Shown: positions 25,332 through 35,899 of the stretch, one piece after another
Layout of the letters: each line of letters begins with the position of its first letter
Position numbering within the stretch: the stretch's first letter is position 1
Source of the DNA: Synechococcaceae cyanobacterium
GTDB lineage: Bacteria; Cyanobacteriota; Cyanobacteriia; PCC-6307; Cyanobiaceae
DNA length: 50,542 bases
NCBI GenBank assembly: GCA_947378425.1
Contig: CANCJV010000032.1
Span: forward strand, 1-50,542
Direction of reading: 5' to 3'
Position numbers and translations under genes: made by a program
The notes under the pieces: model-generated
Told to the model about the DNA's origin: nothing
What the model saw: the letters and a program-made list of their open reading frames with translations, nothing else
Database searches by the model: none

Positions 25332-26069
25332 TCAGGCCAGCCAGTGGCCGATGCCGCTGCGGGCGAAGGCGGTGGCGCCGGCACCGATGAAGCGGTGCGC
25401 CCACCAGAACACGCCCACGGCGATGGCGATGCCCAGCTGGGACGGGCGCAGGAACTCCGCCAGCACCAGCTTCTGGCGCCCATCGAGCACCGCCCGGAAG
25501 GGGATGACGGACGTGTTGGCCCGCAGCTCCTCGAAGGCCGCTCCGAAGCGGTGGCGCAGGCGCCGATCGCCGTTCCAGACCGCGAACAGGTGGTGGGCGA
25601 TCAGGCCGAAACAGGCCCAGGCCGTGAAGCTGGTGCCGATCCAGAGCAGGTGGGTGGCGCACCAGAGGATCTGGCCCACCGCCTGGGGATGGCGGCTGAC
25701 CCGGATGATGCCGGTGGCATAGAGCCGCACCTGGGGCTTGAGCAGGGCCGGGATCTCCAGCAGGTTGTAGGTGGCCGGGTAGAGGAACAGGAAGCTGATG
25801 GCGGTGCCGACCCAGACCAGTGGCACGATCCAGGGCTGGTCCTGCAGATTCCAGAGGCGCACGCCGTCGTAGCGGTGGGCCAGGAAGTAGCCGATCACGA
25901 CCACGGCCGCCGGGATGCTGAGGGCGGCGAACAGCAGGCGCCAGGCCCGCTCGCCGATCCGCTCCACCCCCCAGGCCCGCAGGGAGGCGCCGCCGCTGTG
26001 CAGCAGGGCGAAGGCCAGCAACAGGGCCAGCATCACCAGGCTGCTGGAGTGGAGGCCGCCACTGGGCAT
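25332..26069 (-). CDS. 15-cis-zeta-carotene isomerase (Z-ISO), NnrU family
   Basis: Z-ISO converts 9,15,9'-tri-cis- to 9,9'-di-cis-zeta-carotene, the step between phytoene desaturase and zeta-carotene desaturase in the poly-cis pathway of cyanobacteria and plants. It is an integral membrane protein with ferrous heme b. The 245-residue product has about six membrane spans. The core GIIRVSRHPQAVGQILWCAT (119-138) and GLIAHHLFAVWNGDRRL, then NTSVIPFRAVLDGRQ, match the plant Z-ISO pattern closely. His127, His140 and His159/160 are candidates for the heme and active-site histidines. NnrU proteins in other bacteria relate to nitric-oxide metabolism, so the carotenoid call rests on closeness to plant Z-ISO and on crtP and crtB lying within 3 kb. 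It is divergent from rbcR and upstream of ndhF. Confidence 0.8.
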   Translation of the reverse strand: MPSGGLHSSSLVMLALLLAFALLHSGGASLRAWGVERIGERAWRLLFAALSIPAAVVVIGYFLAHRYDGVRLWNLQDQPWIVPLVWVGTAISFLFLYPATYNLLEIPALLKPQVRLYATGIIRVSRHPQAVGQILWCATHLLWIGTSFTAWACFGLIAHHLFAVWNGDRRLRHRFGAAFEELRANTSVIPFRAVLDGRQKLVLAEFLRPSQLGIAIAVGVFWWAHRFIGAGATAFARSGIGHWLA

Positions 26070-26276
26070 GGGGTTCGCTGAGCAACGCTGAGGTGAGGAT
26101 TCTCGCCACCGGGCGTCCCCGCTGGAGCCGGCCTGGGCGGCGGCGATCGGGGTGGGGCCCGGGGCGGGGCCGAATGGTTCGAGCGGCCGGGCCGGACGGA
26201 TGGCCTGATCCGTGCCCTCGGTTCAGCCCTCTAGATTTCAACTCCGCTAGCCGGTGCCGGCCCTCCGGGCCCCTCC

Positions 26277-27260
26277 ATGGCCGATCTCCCCTTCACCCTC
26301 GATCAGCTGCGCATCCTGCGGGCGATCGCCAGCGAAGGCAGCTTCAAGAAGGCCGCCGACAGCCTCTATGTCACGCAGCCGGCGGTGAGCCTGCAGATCC
26401 AGAACCTGGAGAAGCAGCTGGATGTGTCCCTGTTCGATCGCGGCGGCCGCAAGGCCCAGCTCACCGAGGCCGGCCATCTGCTGCTGAGCTACTGCGATCG
26501 CATCCTCAGCCAGTGCCAGGAGGCCTGCCGTGCCATCGACGATCTGCACAACCTCAAGGGGGGCTCGCTGGTGGTGGGTGCCAGCCAGACCACGGGCACC
26601 TATCTGATGCCGCGCATGATCGGGCTGTTCCGCCAGAAATATCCCGACGTGGCGGTGCAGCTGCAGGTGCACAGCACCCGCCGCACCGGCTGGAGTGTGG
26701 CCAACGGCCAGATCGACCTGGCGATCATCGGCGGCGAGCTGCCCGGCGAGCTCAACGATCTGTTGCAGGTGGTGCCCTACGCCAACGATGAGCTGGCCCT
26801 GGTGCTGCCGCCCAAGCATCCGCTGGCCCGCTTGCCGGAACTCACCAAGGACGACCTCTACCGGCTCGGTTTCGTCTGCCTCGATGCCCAGTCCACCACC
26901 CGCAAGATGGTGGATCAGCTGCTGCTGCGCTCCAAGCTCGACGTGGGCCGGCTCAAGATCGAGATGGAGCTCAACTCCTTTGAGGCGATCAAGAACGCCG
27001 TGCAGGCCGGCCTCGGCGCCGCCTTCCTGCCGGTGGTGTCGATTGAGCGGGAGCTGGCGGCGGGCACCCTGCATCGGCCCGTGGTGGCGGATCTGATGGT
27101 GCGCCGTCAGCTGAAGTTGATCACCCACCCCGCCCGCTACTGCTCCCGGGCCGCCGAGGCCTTCCGCAAGGAGGTACTGCCGGTGTTTGCCAGCCCGGAC
27201 AGCCCGCTGCGGCAGGGGGGAGCGCCCAGCCGCGGCGACGGCAACCCCGCCGCGAGCTGA
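26277..27260 (+). CDS. rbcR: LysR-type regulator RbcR
   Basis: A 327-residue LysR-type transcription factor. Residues 1-65 hold the winged helix-turn-helix ([40 protein letters not shown]). The rest is the two-lobed effector domain ([39 protein letters not shown]). It resembles cyanobacterial RbcR, which controls RuBisCO and carbon-fixation genes in response to carbon metabolites, more than NdhR or CmpR, though I cannot separate the three by eye with certainty. The C-terminal 25 residues are low complexity. It is divergent from the Z-ISO/ndhF genes across a 207-bp gap that could hold its autoregulatory T-N11-A sites, but I did not pin one down. No good ribosome site precedes the ATG. Confidence 0.85.
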   Translation: MADLPFTLDQLRILRAIASEGSFKKAADSLYVTQPAVSLQIQNLEKQLDVSLFDRGGRKAQLTEAGHLLLSYCDRILSQCQEACRAIDDLHNLKGGSLVVGASQTTGTYLMPRMIGLFRQKYPDVAVQLQVHSTRRTGWSVANGQIDLAIIGGELPGELNDLLQVVPYANDELALVLPPKHPLARLPELTKDDLYRLGFVCLDAQSTTRKMVDQLLLRSKLDVGRLKIEMELNSFEAIKNAVQAGLGAAFLPVVSIERELAAGTLHRPVVADLMVRRQLKLITHPARYCSRAAEAFRKEVLPVFASPDSPLRQGGAPSRGDGNPAAS

Positions 27261-27443
27261 GCTGCGGCCGGGTTTCAGCCTGTTGGCACAGCCTGGTGCG
27301 AGTGCCGCCGGGAGGGGCGGGGATCGAGCACTGCAACTCGGTTGCGCTGACGGGCCATGGTCGGCCGGTCCTGCCGTCGTGGCGCTGCGGGGGGCGCTGT
27401 GGCGGCAGGCTGAAGCGGCCCAGGCCCCGGCCCAAGCCCCGGA

Positions 27444-28202
27444 TCAGAACTGGTTGGCTTCCGGGGTGACGCCGGCGGCGTCATCGGCGACGCCCTTGGT
27501 GATGAACTTGTTTTCGGTGATGTCGGTCTGATAGACGCAGCGCACGATCGGCTTGTCCTTGACGGAGCCGATGTAGGCGAAGGTGTTCATCCGCTGCTTG
27601 CACTGGCGCATCTGCTCAGCGGTCACGGCGCCCTCCTTCTGCAACACGCTCCAGTTCTCCCGCCGGATCACGCAGCCCGGCTTGAGGGTGGGCTGGGTCA
27701 CGAAGCTGCTGCTGGGGTTCATGGTCGTGTACATCTCCACGTCGATCACGAAGGCACTGGCACCCCACTGGCGGCAGAACTCCGGATCGGCCACGGCCAT
27801 GTCCAGTTGCTGGCTGCTGGCGATGTTGCCCTGATCGCCCTGGGTGGTGCTGGAGAGGACGGTGCCGATGCCGACCCCCACGATCAGAACGCCGGCCAGC
27901 ACGGCCACGGTGGCCACATTGAACTTGAAGGTCTTGCCATCGCCGGCGGGGCCACCACCACCGCCGCCACCATTGCTGCCGTTGCTGCCGGGACCTCTGC
28001 CGCCACCGCCGGTGGCAGGGCTTCGGCGTCCGCCACCTTCGTAACCGCGCTCATAGGCCCGCTCAAACTCCTGCTCACGCTCCCGGGGGACGTCGCGCTG
28101 ATAGCGAGCATCCGGCCGCCCCTCCGGGCGTCCACCGCCACGGCCGGAGGGACGGTCCCAGGATTCGTCGTAGGACGAGCGCGGGCGGGGCGTTCGGCTC
28201 AC
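27444..28202 (-). CDS. DUF3172-type membrane-anchored protein
   Basis: A 252-residue protein starting at a GTG that overlaps the ndhM stop by 3 bases, so translation is probably coupled. Residues 1-90 are a disordered Arg/Gly/Pro-rich arm with a glycine run. One membrane span follows at about residues 96-116 ([20 protein letters not shown]). The C-terminal domain (130-240) holds four conserved-looking cysteines in the contexts [32 protein letters not shown] and VRCVYQ. This matches a cyanobacterial and plastid family of unknown function that I recall as DUF3172. The link with ndhM suggests, but does not show, a thylakoid role. Confidence 0.75.
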   Translation of the reverse strand: MSRTPRPRSSYDESWDRPSGRGGGRPEGRPDARYQRDVPREREQEFERAYERGYEGGGRRSPATGGGGRGPGSNGSNGGGGGGGPAGDGKTFKFNVATVAVLAGVLIVGVGIGTVLSSTTQGDQGNIASSQQLDMAVADPEFCRQWGASAFVIDVEMYTTMNPSSSFVTQPTLKPGCVIRRENWSVLQKEGAVTAEQMRQCKQRMNTFAYIGSVKDKPIVRCVYQTDITENKFITKGVADDAAGVTPEANQF

Positions 28203-28546
28203 AGGCTTTCGCTGCTGCGGGGCAGGCCCATGGAGTAGTTCAGCACCCGGGCGTCGGGGTTGTAGCGCAGCTCACCGGCCTGGAGCAGCGCGCGGATCAG
28301 CCCTTCAAGCTCCGAGCCGATGCGCCGCAGGGTGTAGTCGTTGAGATCGGCGCCGGCCTGGGCGGCCACCTGCTGGCGAAAGCCCTCACGCACCTTTTCA
28401 AGGCTCGCCTCGTCCCAGAGGAACTCGTTGTCCGGATCGATGTCGAGAGTCAGCTGGTGCGGATCGGGCAGCAGATCGCCGTTTTCCACCCGGGCGGTGA
28501 AGATCCGGATGTGCCGGGTCGTGGACTTCAGCAGGGTGTCGGCCAT
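28199..28546 (-). CDS. ndhM: NAD(P)H-quinone oxidoreductase subunit M
   Basis: NdhM is a small cyanobacterium- and plastid-specific stromal/cytoplasmic subunit of NDH-1 near the connecting arm. From ATG 28546 it has 115 residues, as usual for the family. Characteristic segments are [58 protein letters not shown] and [16 protein letters not shown]. The frame is open further upstream but the extra residues do not fit the family. It overlaps the DUF3172 gene start and is divergent from crtP. Confidence 0.9.
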   Translation of the reverse strand: MADTLLKSTTRHIRIFTARVENGDLLPDPHQLTLDIDPDNEFLWDEASLEKVREGFRQQVAAQAGADLNDYTLRRIGSELEGLIRALLQAGELRYNPDARVLNYSMGLPRSSESL

Positions 28547-28663
28547 CGGGAGGGGGCGGGGCGCGGGGAGCGCGGGTGAATCGAACTCCTGGGGCAGCGG
28601 CCCATCGACCGACTGCATGCCTTTGACTTTAGGAACCCCTGCTGCGGGCGTGGGCCGGCGGAA

Positions 28664-28743
28664 CCGGTTCAGTTCTGGCAGGGCCGGTTCCGCCCTGGCG
28701 GGGCGAGCTCATCCCCGGCGGGGCCGGTTCGTCCCTGGCAAGG
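28664..28743. repeat. Four degenerate 20-bp tandem repeats upstream of crtP
   Basis: Four exact-length 20-bp units lie end to end at 28664, 28684, 28704 and 28724. Units 1, 2 and 4 start CCGGTT, and all four carry GGC followed by a purine-rich end (AGGG, GGGG, GGGG, AAGG). A partial fifth unit (CCGGTGCG) follows. They end 45 bases before the crtP ATG, in the crtP/ndhM divergent region, and could affect transcription or be simple slippage products. Confidence 0.7.
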
Positions 28744-28776
28744 CCGGTGCGCCACCTAGGGTTGCGACCATTCTGA

Positions 28777-31106
<2,330 letters not shown>

Positions 31107-31212
31107 AGCGGCGGCGGATCGGCGGCACCAGAAGGATCGCTGTCGACGAAGGCCTCGAGGTGAGTCCACGGATCCAGGTCAAGCGGTGCTCCAGATCAAA
31201 AGCGGATCCAGA

Positions 31213-32139
31213 TCAGGAACCGATCCACTCCAGGAGCAGCGGATTCACCGCCTCGGGCCTCTCGTCGTGGGGACAGTGGCCGGCGCCGGGCAGCACCTCC
31301 AGGGCCTTGATGCAGGCGTAGGTGTCGCGCCAGCGGCGGGCTTCGGCCGGGGCCTCCCAGGGATCCTCGGCGCCCCAGATCATCCGCACCGGCAACTGCA
31401 GCTGCGCCAGCAGATCGGGGGCCAGGTGGTCTTCGAACAGGTTGATGAAGCCGCGGAAGCTCTCGCTGGCCCCGGGGTCGGTGGAGGGGCGATGCAGCAG
31501 GGCGATCAGCTCCTCATCGACATGGGCGCCGCTGGGATAGGCCTGGCGCAGCACCTGGCGGATGAAGGCCGGCCGGGCCAGGAAGCGAAACAGGGGAGTG
31601 ATCAGCCAGCGCTGGCGCACCAGCGCCTTGACGGCCGGCCGCGTGGCCTGCTCCCAGGCCGGCAGCTGGGCCACCCGTTTTTCGTCCAGGGTGCGCTGGG
31701 CGCAGTCGATCAGGATCACCTGGGCCGGTGGTCTGCCGGCCTGACTGAGCAGCACCGCGGCATCGAGGGCCACCATGCCGCCGATCGAGTTGCCGATCAG
31801 ATGCACCGGCCGTTCACCTGCCCGGGCCACCTCCGCCAGGAAATCGACCACCTGCCGGGCCCAGAGGTCGAAGCAGTAGCGCAGGGCTCCGGGCTCAGGC
31901 GGTTCATCAGCCAGGACCGACCTCGGTTTATCGCTCGCACCGAAGCCCAGCAGGTCGAGGGCATACACCTCGGCCTGCTGGGCCAGAACGGATTGGTTGT
32001 GGCGCCAGTGACCGACACTGGCGCCGAAGCCGTGGATGAGCAGCACCAGAGGACCGGCAGAGGCTGCGCCGCTGCGAGTCCAATGGATGCGATGGCCCTG
32101 CCACAGCCAGCTGTGGTCCGCCGGGGCGGCTTCAGACAC
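31213..32139 (-). CDS. Alpha/beta-fold hydrolase
   Basis: A 308-residue hydrolase from GTG 32139, overlapping the end of the RRM gene by 8 bases. The frame opens earlier, but those residues are an out-of-frame reading of the RRM gene. The fold is clear: oxyanion-hole strand VLLIHGFGASVGHWRHN, then YALDLLGFGASDKP, the nucleophile elbow HLIGNSIGGMVAL with Ser, the acid in MIWGAEDPWEA and the catalytic His in PGAGHCPHDE. It resembles a cyanobacterial and plastid group that includes pheophytinase-like enzymes, but the substrate cannot be deduced. It is probably co-transcribed with the RRM gene. Confidence 0.85.
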   Translation of the reverse strand: MSEAAPADHSWLWQGHRIHWTRSGAASAGPLVLLIHGFGASVGHWRHNQSVLAQQAEVYALDLLGFGASDKPRSVLADEPPEPGALRYCFDLWARQVVDFLAEVARAGERPVHLIGNSIGGMVALDAAVLLSQAGRPPAQVILIDCAQRTLDEKRVAQLPAWEQATRPAVKALVRQRWLITPLFRFLARPAFIRQVLRQAYPSGAHVDEELIALLHRPSTDPGASESFRGFINLFEDHLAPDLLAQLQLPVRMIWGAEDPWEAPAEARRWRDTYACIKALEVLPGAGHCPHDERPEAVNPLLLEWIGS

Positions 32140-32557
32140 CGACGGTCTGGTTGGCCAGCAGGGCCTTGAGTTTGGACAGCTCGCCGGCCCAGCGGGGATC
32201 GGGGGCTTCGCTGTCGACGTTGTCCGCGTGGACCACCTTGTTGGTGGCCTTGCGGGCGGCGGTGGGGGCGGCGCCGGGGCGACGATCATTCCCGGCAGCG
32301 CTGCGGGCATCGCGGCGCTCGGAGATCTCGATGCGCAGGGTGCTGCCGCCGAATTCGCGGCCGTTCAGCTGCTCGATCACCGCTTCAGCCAGGGCCTGGC
32401 TGTCCACGTTGGCGAAGCCGAAGCCACGGCTGCCGCCGCTTTCACGGTCGTTGACGGCCTTGAAGCGCACGCCCTCGCCCACTGCGGTGAACAGAGCTTC
32501 GAGCTCCTTGGCATCAAAAGATTGCGGCAGGTTGCCGACGTAGAGGCGAACGCTCAT
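32132..32557 (-). CDS. RRM-domain RNA-binding protein
   Basis: A 141-residue cyanobacterial-type RNA-binding protein. ATG 32557 gives MSVRLYVGNLPQSF, with RNP2 (LYVGNL, residues 5-10) directly at the start. RNP1 is RGFGFANV near residues 44-51, in which aromatic residues stack on RNA. The domain ends at about residue 80 with LRIEISERRD. A basic, Ala-rich linker follows (DARSAAGNDRRPGAAPTAAR) and a C-terminal helical segment ELSKLKALLANQ. Such proteins are often cold-regulated or help localise thylakoid mRNAs; the role here is inferred from the family. Confidence 0.88.
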   Translation of the reverse strand: MSVRLYVGNLPQSFDAKELEALFTAVGEGVRFKAVNDRESGGSRGFGFANVDSQALAEAVIEQLNGREFGGSTLRIEISERRDARSAAGNDRRPGAAPTAARKATNKVVHADNVDSEAPDPRWAGELSKLKALLANQTVGV

Positions 32558-32624
32558 GGGGGAGAAATGAAAGAGATAAAGACTTCTGCAGGCGGGCAAA
32601 CACGCCATTGCATTGAGCAGTTAA

Positions 32625-34019
32625 TCATGTCGCCGGTCCGCCCCGGGGGGGACGGCCGCCCATGGCCGCTGGATCTGCTTCGCTGCTGTCCCACCAGAGC
32701 CGCGCGGCCCGCAGGCTGATCTCGGCCTGCAGCGGGCTGGCCGGCAACGGCGCCGGTAGCCGCCCGAAGGCCCGCTCCTGGCTGAGGTGCTCGATCAGGC
32801 GGCCCAGCCGCGGTCCGGGGGGGAGCGCCAGCCAGCTCTGGAGCTGGCCGCCGTTCAGCGGTGAGCGGGGGTGCAGCAAGGCGTCCGATGGATTGCGCCA
32901 GCGTCGCAGCAACACCACGCTGTCGGCTGGATCGAGCTGGAGCGCCAGGGCCGGAAAATCCGCCTCGAGCTGGCGCTGCAGCTCCAGACGCTCGGCCTCC
33001 TCCAGGCCCTCCAGGGCCCCCCGGGGCAGTTCGCCGGAGCAAGGAGGCGCTGGGGTGGCGTCGGCCGGGCTGCTGGCCGGTGCCCGATGGCGAGCCTCCA
33101 GGCGCGATCGCCAGTGGCGCAGCCGCCCACAGCGCTGTTGCAGCCGCCGGCTGCCCCGCAGGCGCTCGACGGCGGCCCCATCGAGACTGCTCGCCAGGCG
33201 CGCCAGCGGCAGGGCCCAGCTGCTTTCCGCTGCCGTCAGTCCGTGGGCCAGGCCGCTGCCGTGGTCCAGGTTGGCCAGCGGGGGGCAGGCCGCTTCTCCC
33301 GCACCGCCCCAGACCTGCAGCAGTCCCAGCCGGATCGCCAGGATCAGACCGGTTTCGCCCGCCTCGGCAGCCGCCATTCGCTCCAGCTCCGCCAGCACCC
33401 GTTCCCCCGCCACGGCGTCCAGGCGCTGGTGATGACGGCTGATCCAGCTGCGGGTGAGGGGCTCGAGACGAAAGTTCAGTTCGGCGGCCAGCCGCACGCC
33501 CCGCAGCAGCCGCAGGGGATCTTCGAGCAGGTTGGTCTCCGCGATCGCCCGCAGCTGCCCGGCGGCCAGATCCGCCAGACCACCGGTGGGATCGAGCGGT
33601 GTCGCGCCCGGCTCCAGCGGCAGGGCGATGGCATTGATCGTGTAGTCCCGCCGCTGCAGGTCGGCTTCAAGGCTGGCGCCGATCCGGCGGGCCAGGTCGA
33701 TCGTCCAGCCCCTGAGCACCAGCCGGGCCATGCAGCGCTCGTCATCGAGCACCACGCAGCTGCCGCCGCAGCGGCCCGCCAGGGAGCGGGCCAGGGCGAT
33801 GGCGTCGCCGTTCACCACCAGATCGAGATCAGGGTGCCGGCGCAGGCGGCCCAGCAGGGCATCGCGCACGGCTCCCCCCACCAGGGCGGTCCCGGCAGGC
33901 AGCAGGCCTGGATCGAAAGGCCAGAGCTCCGGCGCCAGCAGCTGCTGCAGCCGCTCCTGGTGAAGGCTGGCTTCAGCCGACACAATGGAAGGTGATGGAC
34001 CCTCGGGCGGCATGTGCAT
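32625..34019 (-). CDS. cca: CCA-adding enzyme / poly(A) polymerase family tRNA nucleotidyltransferase
   Basis: This class II nucleotidyltransferase adds or repairs CCA at tRNA 3' ends, or in some cyanobacteria adds only C or A. The 464-residue protein has the active-site region GTALVGGAVRDALLGR and DLDLVVNGD (two metal-binding Asp), the RRDYTINAIAL motif (B), DPTGGLADLAAGQLRAI (C) and EDPLRLLRGVRLAAEL (D). The C-terminal half is an Arg/Ala-rich helical region. The frame opens at 34019 but would overlap the divergent ycf34 start by 8 bases; a GTG at 33980 is an alternative start. Whether it adds the full CCA cannot be told from sequence. Confidence 0.85.
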   Translation of the reverse strand: MHMPPEGPSPSIVSAEASLHQERLQQLLAPELWPFDPGLLPAGTALVGGAVRDALLGRLRRHPDLDLVVNGDAIALARSLAGRCGGSCVVLDDERCMARLVLRGWTIDLARRIGASLEADLQRRDYTINAIALPLEPGATPLDPTGGLADLAAGQLRAIAETNLLEDPLRLLRGVRLAAELNFRLEPLTRSWISRHHQRLDAVAGERVLAELERMAAAEAGETGLILAIRLGLLQVWGGAGEAACPPLANLDHGSGLAHGLTAAESSWALPLARLASSLDGAAVERLRGSRRLQQRCGRLRHWRSRLEARHRAPASSPADATPAPPCSGELPRGALEGLEEAERLELQRQLEADFPALALQLDPADSVVLLRRWRNPSDALLHPRSPLNGGQLQSWLALPPGPRLGRLIEHLSQERAFGRLPAPLPASPLQAEISLRAARLWWDSSEADPAAMGGRPPRGGPAT

Positions 34020-34263
34020 CTGCGTGGATTGCCATTGGGTCGACCGCTGTCAGGCCTACCACGCGGTTGAACGGCAGCATGGCGTCCCCCATCTCAGTGC
34101 CGCCCCCGATATGGTGCCGCGGCAGCCGCGTATCCATGTTCAGGTGATCGATCTGGGCGAGGCCGCCGTGGGGGTGGAGTGGGATGTGCGGGCCTGCGAC
34201 GACTTCCAGGCTGATCCGGGCCGCTGGCAGCGGCTCTGTCCCGCTCGGCCGGTGCCCTCGTGA
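34012..34263 (+). CDS. ycf34: Ycf34 family iron-sulfur protein
   Basis: Ycf34 is a small conserved cyanobacterial and red-algal plastid protein; the Synechocystis protein has been reported to bind an iron-sulfur cluster and to affect photosynthetic electron transport. From ATG 34012 there are 83 residues starting MCICVDCHWVDRCQAYHAVE, with Cys2, Cys4, Cys7 and Cys13 as cluster ligand candidates. The rest includes PRIHVQVIDL and VEWDVRACDDF, matching the family. The upstream ATG at 33985 would add nine residues and is less likely. tsaB begins at the stop (GTGA), so translation is coupled. Confidence 0.9.
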   Translation: MCICVDCHWVDRCQAYHAVERQHGVPHLSAAPDMVPRQPRIHVQVIDLGEAAVGVEWDVRACDDFQADPGRWQRLCPARPVPS

Positions 34264-35129
34264 GCCGCTGCCAGGCCTCGGTCGCCGCCGCCAGTTTCAC
34301 GGCGGTCAGCTCAACCGCTGACCGCATCCGTCCTGCCAGTGCCAGTCCCCGCGCTGCTGCCGGCGGCGCCGTCGCTCCGGCTGCCGCTGCTTCAGGAGCG
34401 ATCGCTCCCGGTGCTGACGCCTCTGTGGCCGCTGCTGTTCTGGCCGGACCTGAAGCCGGGGACTGCGCTCAGGCGGCTTGCGAGGGGGCCGTTCAACACG
34501 GTTGGCTGCTGGCTTTGCACAGCTCCACCGACATCCTGGGGGTGGCCCTGCAGGGGCCGTACCAGCGGGGCCAGGAGCCCCCTGCCCCCCAGCTGGCCGC
34601 CTTTCCCCTCGGTCGCGCCCTCTCCAACCAGCTGCTGGCCTGCGTGGAGGAGCTGCTGCCGGCGTCGCAATGGCCCCGGCTGGGACGTCTGGCGGTGGCG
34701 ATCGGGCCGGGCGGCTTCACCGGCACCCGGCTCACCGTGGTGCTGGCCCGCACCCTCGCCCAGCAGCTGGCTCTGCCCCTCGACGGGGTCAGCAGTTTTC
34801 AGCTGATCGCCCGCCGCCTTCTGGCCGCAGCCACGGTCCCGGACGACCAGCCCTTCTGGCTGGTGCAGGAGCTGCCGCGGCGGGGTCTGGTGGTGGGCCG
34901 GTACCGGGCCGAGGCCGGGGTGAGCGGCGGCGTCGCCGAACTCAGTGCTCCGCGGCTCTACGCGGCCGATCAGCGGTTTGAGGGGGTCAGCCACCCGGCC
35001 GTTCCCCTGCTGCCCGAGGACGTGGCCGAACTGGTCGCCATCAGTCGGGCCCGGGAGACGGCGGCGGTGCCGGCCCCCTGGGCGACCGTGCTGCCGATCT
35101 ATCCCACCAGTCCGGTGCAGGGGGGCTGA
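34260..35129 (+). CDS. tsaB: TsaB-type protein for tRNA threonylcarbamoyladenosine synthesis
   Basis: TsaB partners TsaD and TsaE in making t6A37 on ANN-decoding tRNAs. The 289-residue frame begins at a GTG overlapping the ycf34 stop. The recognisable domain starts at about residue 82 (WLLALHSSTDILGVALQG) and includes LGRLAVAIGPGGFTGTRLTV, the glycine-rich hallmark, and ARTLAQQLALPLDGVSSFQL. The first 80 residues are Ala/Ser/Gly-rich low complexity with no counterpart in the usual protein. Either the protein has a disordered extension, or translation starts at an internal codon such as the GTG near residue 56. ydcF overlaps its stop. Confidence 0.8.
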   Translation: MSRCQASVAAASFTAVSSTADRIRPASASPRAAAGGAVAPAAAASGAIAPGADASVAAAVLAGPEAGDCAQAACEGAVQHGWLLALHSSTDILGVALQGPYQRGQEPPAPQLAAFPLGRALSNQLLACVEELLPASQWPRLGRLAVAIGPGGFTGTRLTVVLARTLAQQLALPLDGVSSFQLIARRLLAAATVPDDQPFWLVQELPRRGLVVGRYRAEAGVSGGVAELSAPRLYAADQRFEGVSHPAVPLLPEDVAELVAISRARETAAVPAPWATVLPIYPTSPVQGG

Positions 35130-35899
35130 TGGGTCGCTCGCCCCAGCCCTGGCGCCGCTCATCACCGCCGCCGCGGGGCCGCCGCCGCCGCTCGTCGCCT
35201 CTGATCCTGCTGCCGCCGGTTGGCGCCCCAGCCGGGTCACCGGGCCTGCGGCCACTGGAGCACCGAGCCGCCGCCCCAGCCCGCCGCCGTCGCCTGCAGC
35301 GGCGATCGCGGCGCCGGGGCTGGCCCTGGAGGCTGCTGCTGGCGGGCAGCCTGGGGCTCACCCTGCTGTGGCTGTCGCGCGGCTGGTTGCTGCCTTCACC
35401 GCCGCCGCCGCAGCTGATCCTGGTGCTGGGCGGCGATGTCGATCGGGAGAAGGCCGCCGCCCGCCTGGCCCGCCAGGATGGATTGCCGGTGGTTGTCAGC
35501 GGCGGTACCAATCCCGAGTACGCCCACTGGCTGTTCGAAGAGAGGGAAGGACTGCCGCCCCACCAGGTGCAACTCGACTACCGCGCCTTCGACACGGTGA
35601 GCAACTTCACCACCCTGGTGGACGATCTGCGCCGCTCGGGCATCCACCATGCCCTGCTCGTCACCAGCAGTGACCACATGGAACGGGCCCTGCTGGTGGG
35701 CCGGATCGTGGCCGGCAGTCGCGGCATCCATCTCACGCCGGTGCCGGTTCCCTGCGGCCATCGCTGCATCCACGAACGCCGTCGCCGGCTCTGGGAGGAC
35801 GGTCTGCGGGCCGTGCTCTGGGTGATCAGCGGTCGGGATCTGCGCAACTGGGCGGAAGGGCATCTCGTTCCCTGGCTGGGGCGAGCCGGCCTGCGCTGA
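35129..35899 (+). CDS. YdcF/SanA/ElyC-family (DUF218) membrane protein
   Basis: A 256-residue protein starting at ATG 35129, which overlaps the tsaB stop by one base (TGATG). Residues 1-66 are very Arg/Pro-rich, followed by one membrane span at about 67-90 (RLLLAGSLGLTLLWLSRGWL). The DUF218 domain follows: LILVLGGDVDREKAAARLAR, LPVVVSGGTNPEYAHWLF, DTVSNFTTLVDDLRRSG and LLVTSSDHMERAL. The family includes ElyC and SanA, linked to cell-envelope integrity, and its chemistry is unsettled. The last 74 bases overlap the convergent plsC gene. Confidence 0.8.
   Translation: MGRSPQPWRRSSPPPRGRRRRSSPLILLPPVGAPAGSPGLRPLEHRAAAPARRRRLQRRSRRRGWPWRLLLAGSLGLTLLWLSRGWLLPSPPPPQLILVLGGDVDREKAAARLARQDGLPVVVSGGTNPEYAHWLFEEREGLPPHQVQLDYRAFDTVSNFTTLVDDLRRSGIHHALLVTSSDHMERALLVGRIVAGSRGIHLTPVPVPCGHRCIHERRRRLWEDGLRAVLWVISGRDLRNWAEGHLVPWLGRAGLR

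Noticed and set aside
23631-26081. 816-codon open frame opposite ndhF and the Z-ISO gene
   Set aside because: It spans two well-supported genes and their spacer and is antisense to both, so it is a composition artefact.
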